DNA from: Rhizobacter sp.
Lineage (GTDB): Bacteria; Pseudomonadota; Gammaproteobacteria; Burkholderiales; Burkholderiaceae_C
Assembly: GCA_025360945.1 (NCBI GenBank)
Contig: JANYBE010000204.1
Location: 1-14,054 of the forward strand
Direction: 5' to 3'
Length of the DNA stretch: 14,054 bases
The translations under genes were made by a program, and so were the position numbers. Every line of letters starts with the position of its first letter. The first letter of the stretch is position 1. Below are positions 13,181 through 14,054 of this stretch, piece after piece. The notes beneath the pieces were generated by a model that did not search any database, was not told the DNA's origin, and worked only from the letters and a program-made list of their open reading frames with translations.

Positions 13181-14054
13181 TCAGCGAGCGCCCAGCAGCT
13201 CCCAGCGCTCAAGCGCGACGAGCAACTCATCGTCGATCGCAGCAACGCGTGTCTGAGCCTTCATCGCGCGATCCGGCTCTTCGACGTACGACTCGGCCCG
13301 CGCCAGAAATTCGCTCAGGTCCTTCTGCTCGGCTTCGAGCGCCTCGATGCGCTTGGGCAGTTCGTCGAGCTCGCGTTGCTCCTTATAGCTGAGCTTGCGC
13401 GCCTTCGGAACAGGCGCGGTCGCAAAACCCTTCGTCGCAGGCGGTGCGTCGTTCGCGCGTGCGCCCTTCGATCGGCCCGGCGCCGCCGCCTTCGCGGCCT
13501 GCTCACGCAGTGCGCGGGCGCGGTCGCACTGGATCTTCCAGTCTTCGTAGCCGCCTTCGTACTCGCGCCAGCGCCCAGGGGACTCGTCGCCTTCCCAGAC
13601 GATGGTGCTGGTCACGACGTTGTCGAGAAAGCGCCGGTCGTGGCTGACCAGGAAGACTGTGCCCTTGTAGCTTTGCAGCAGCTCCTCGAGCAGCTCGAGC
13701 GTGTCGATGTCCAGGTCATTGGTCGGCTCGTCGAGCACCAGCACGTTGGCCGGCAACGCGAACAGGCGCGCCAGCAGCACGCGGTTGCGCTCGCCGCCGC
13801 TGAGCGTGCGTACCGGCGAGTTCGCGCGCTCGGGCGAAAACAGGAAGTCGTTCAAGTAGCTCATCACGTGCTTGCGCTGGCCCGCGAACTCGACCCACTC
13901 GCTGCCCGGGCTGATGGTGTCGGCCAACGTCGCGTCGAGGTTCAGCGTGCTGCGCATCTGGTCGAAGTACGCGACCTCGAGCCGCGTGCCCTGGCGCACC
14001 GTGCCGGAAGTCGGCTTCAACTCGCCGAGGATCAGCTTGAGCAAGGTAGTCTTG
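13181..14054 (-). CDS. uup: ABC-F ATPase Uup, C-terminal part, truncated by window edge
   Basis: About 290 C-terminal residues are visible and the gene runs off the right edge. The first residues, KTTLLKLILGELKP, are the end of the Walker A motif of the second ATP-binding domain. TLSGGERNR (signature), NVLVLDEPTNDLDIDT (Walker B with catalytic Glu) and FLVSHDRRFLD (H-loop) then follow in order. After a basic, Ala/Pro-rich linker comes LSYKEQRELDELPKRIEALEAEQ, the coiled-coil C-terminal domain that marks Uup among ABC-F proteins and binds DNA in characterised members. ABC-F proteins lack membrane domains. Uup is linked to stability of tandem repeats, processing of branched DNA intermediates, and ribosome function. 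An energy-dependent translational throttle (EttA) lacks this C-terminal coiled coil, so it is less likely. It ends convergently, 11 bases from the unknown gene. Confidence 0.93.
   Translation of the reverse strand, partial: KTTLLKLILGELKPTSGTVRQGTRLEVAYFDQMRSTLNLDATLADTISPGSEWVEFAGQRKHVMSYLNDFLFSPERANSPVRTLSGGERNRVLLARLFALPANVLVLDEPTNDLDIDTLELLEELLQSYKGTVFLVSHDRRFLDNVVTSTIVWEGDESPGRWREYEGGYEDWKIQCDRARALREQAAKAAAPGRSKGARANDAPPATKGFATAPVPKARKLSYKEQRELDELPKRIEALEAEQKDLSEFLARAESYVEEPDRAMKAQTRVAAIDDELLVALERWELLGAR

Noticed and set aside
1..14054. Mobile elements, CRISPR arrays, tRNA genes
   Set aside because: No transposase, integrase or regularly spaced repeats were seen, and no cloverleaf-like sequence with a conserved T-loop was noticed on either strand.

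Overview
The window is strongly GC-rich with dense, mostly operonic coding. The gene families present are a periplasmic cytochrome c', a b561-type membrane cytochrome, OPX/PCP polysaccharide export proteins, a MocR regulator and Uup. Together they suggest a Gram-negative proteobacterium, most likely a betaproteobacterium of the order Burkholderiales. This placement rests on protein character and codon usage by eye, not on a search. I see no rRNA, tRNA, CRISPR array, insertion sequence or phage gene, and no non-coding stretch longer than about 200 bases.

Layout. (1) 1-1623, minus strand: a b561-family cytochrome, a GNAT acetyltransferase and the N-terminal part of an aldose 1-epimerase, closely spaced in that order of transcription. 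(2) 1783-2247, plus strand: an exported cytochrome c', divergent from the b561 gene. The shared 159-base gap suggests linked periplasmic and membrane electron-transfer functions. (3) 2446-6240, plus strand: a two-gene polysaccharide-export unit, made of a large outer-membrane OPX protein with about five SLBB-like segments and an inner-membrane PCP/Wzz-KpsE-type protein. No glycosyltransferase, ABC transporter, flippase or polymerase gene lies next to it. A perfect 20-base palindrome at 6274-6293 closes this unit and the convergent operon that follows.

(4) 6336-10829, minus strand: a compact five-gene operon transcribed in the order EamA/DMT transporter, class I PLP aminotransferase (LysN/Aro8-like), PhzF-family isomerase, VOC/glyoxalase-3-like protein, and serine/threonine dehydratase-like PLP enzyme. 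Every junction either overlaps (1 or 4 bases) or is separated by only 3 bases. (5) 10921-12363, plus strand: a divergent MocR-type regulator (GntR winged helix fused to an aminotransferase-like domain). The 85-base gap between the regulator and the transporter gene is AT-richer than its surroundings and carries nested perfect inverted repeats that look like its operator. Regulator, transporter and four enzymes together look like a self-contained amino-acid (or amine/2-oxo-acid) conversion and export module. Its substrate cannot be read from sequence, and it is the best candidate here for an undescribed system.

(6) 12423-13169, plus strand: a conserved-looking protein of unknown function. (7) 13181-14054, minus strand: the C-terminal half of the ABC-F ATPase Uup, cut by the window edge and convergent with the unknown gene at an 11-base gap.
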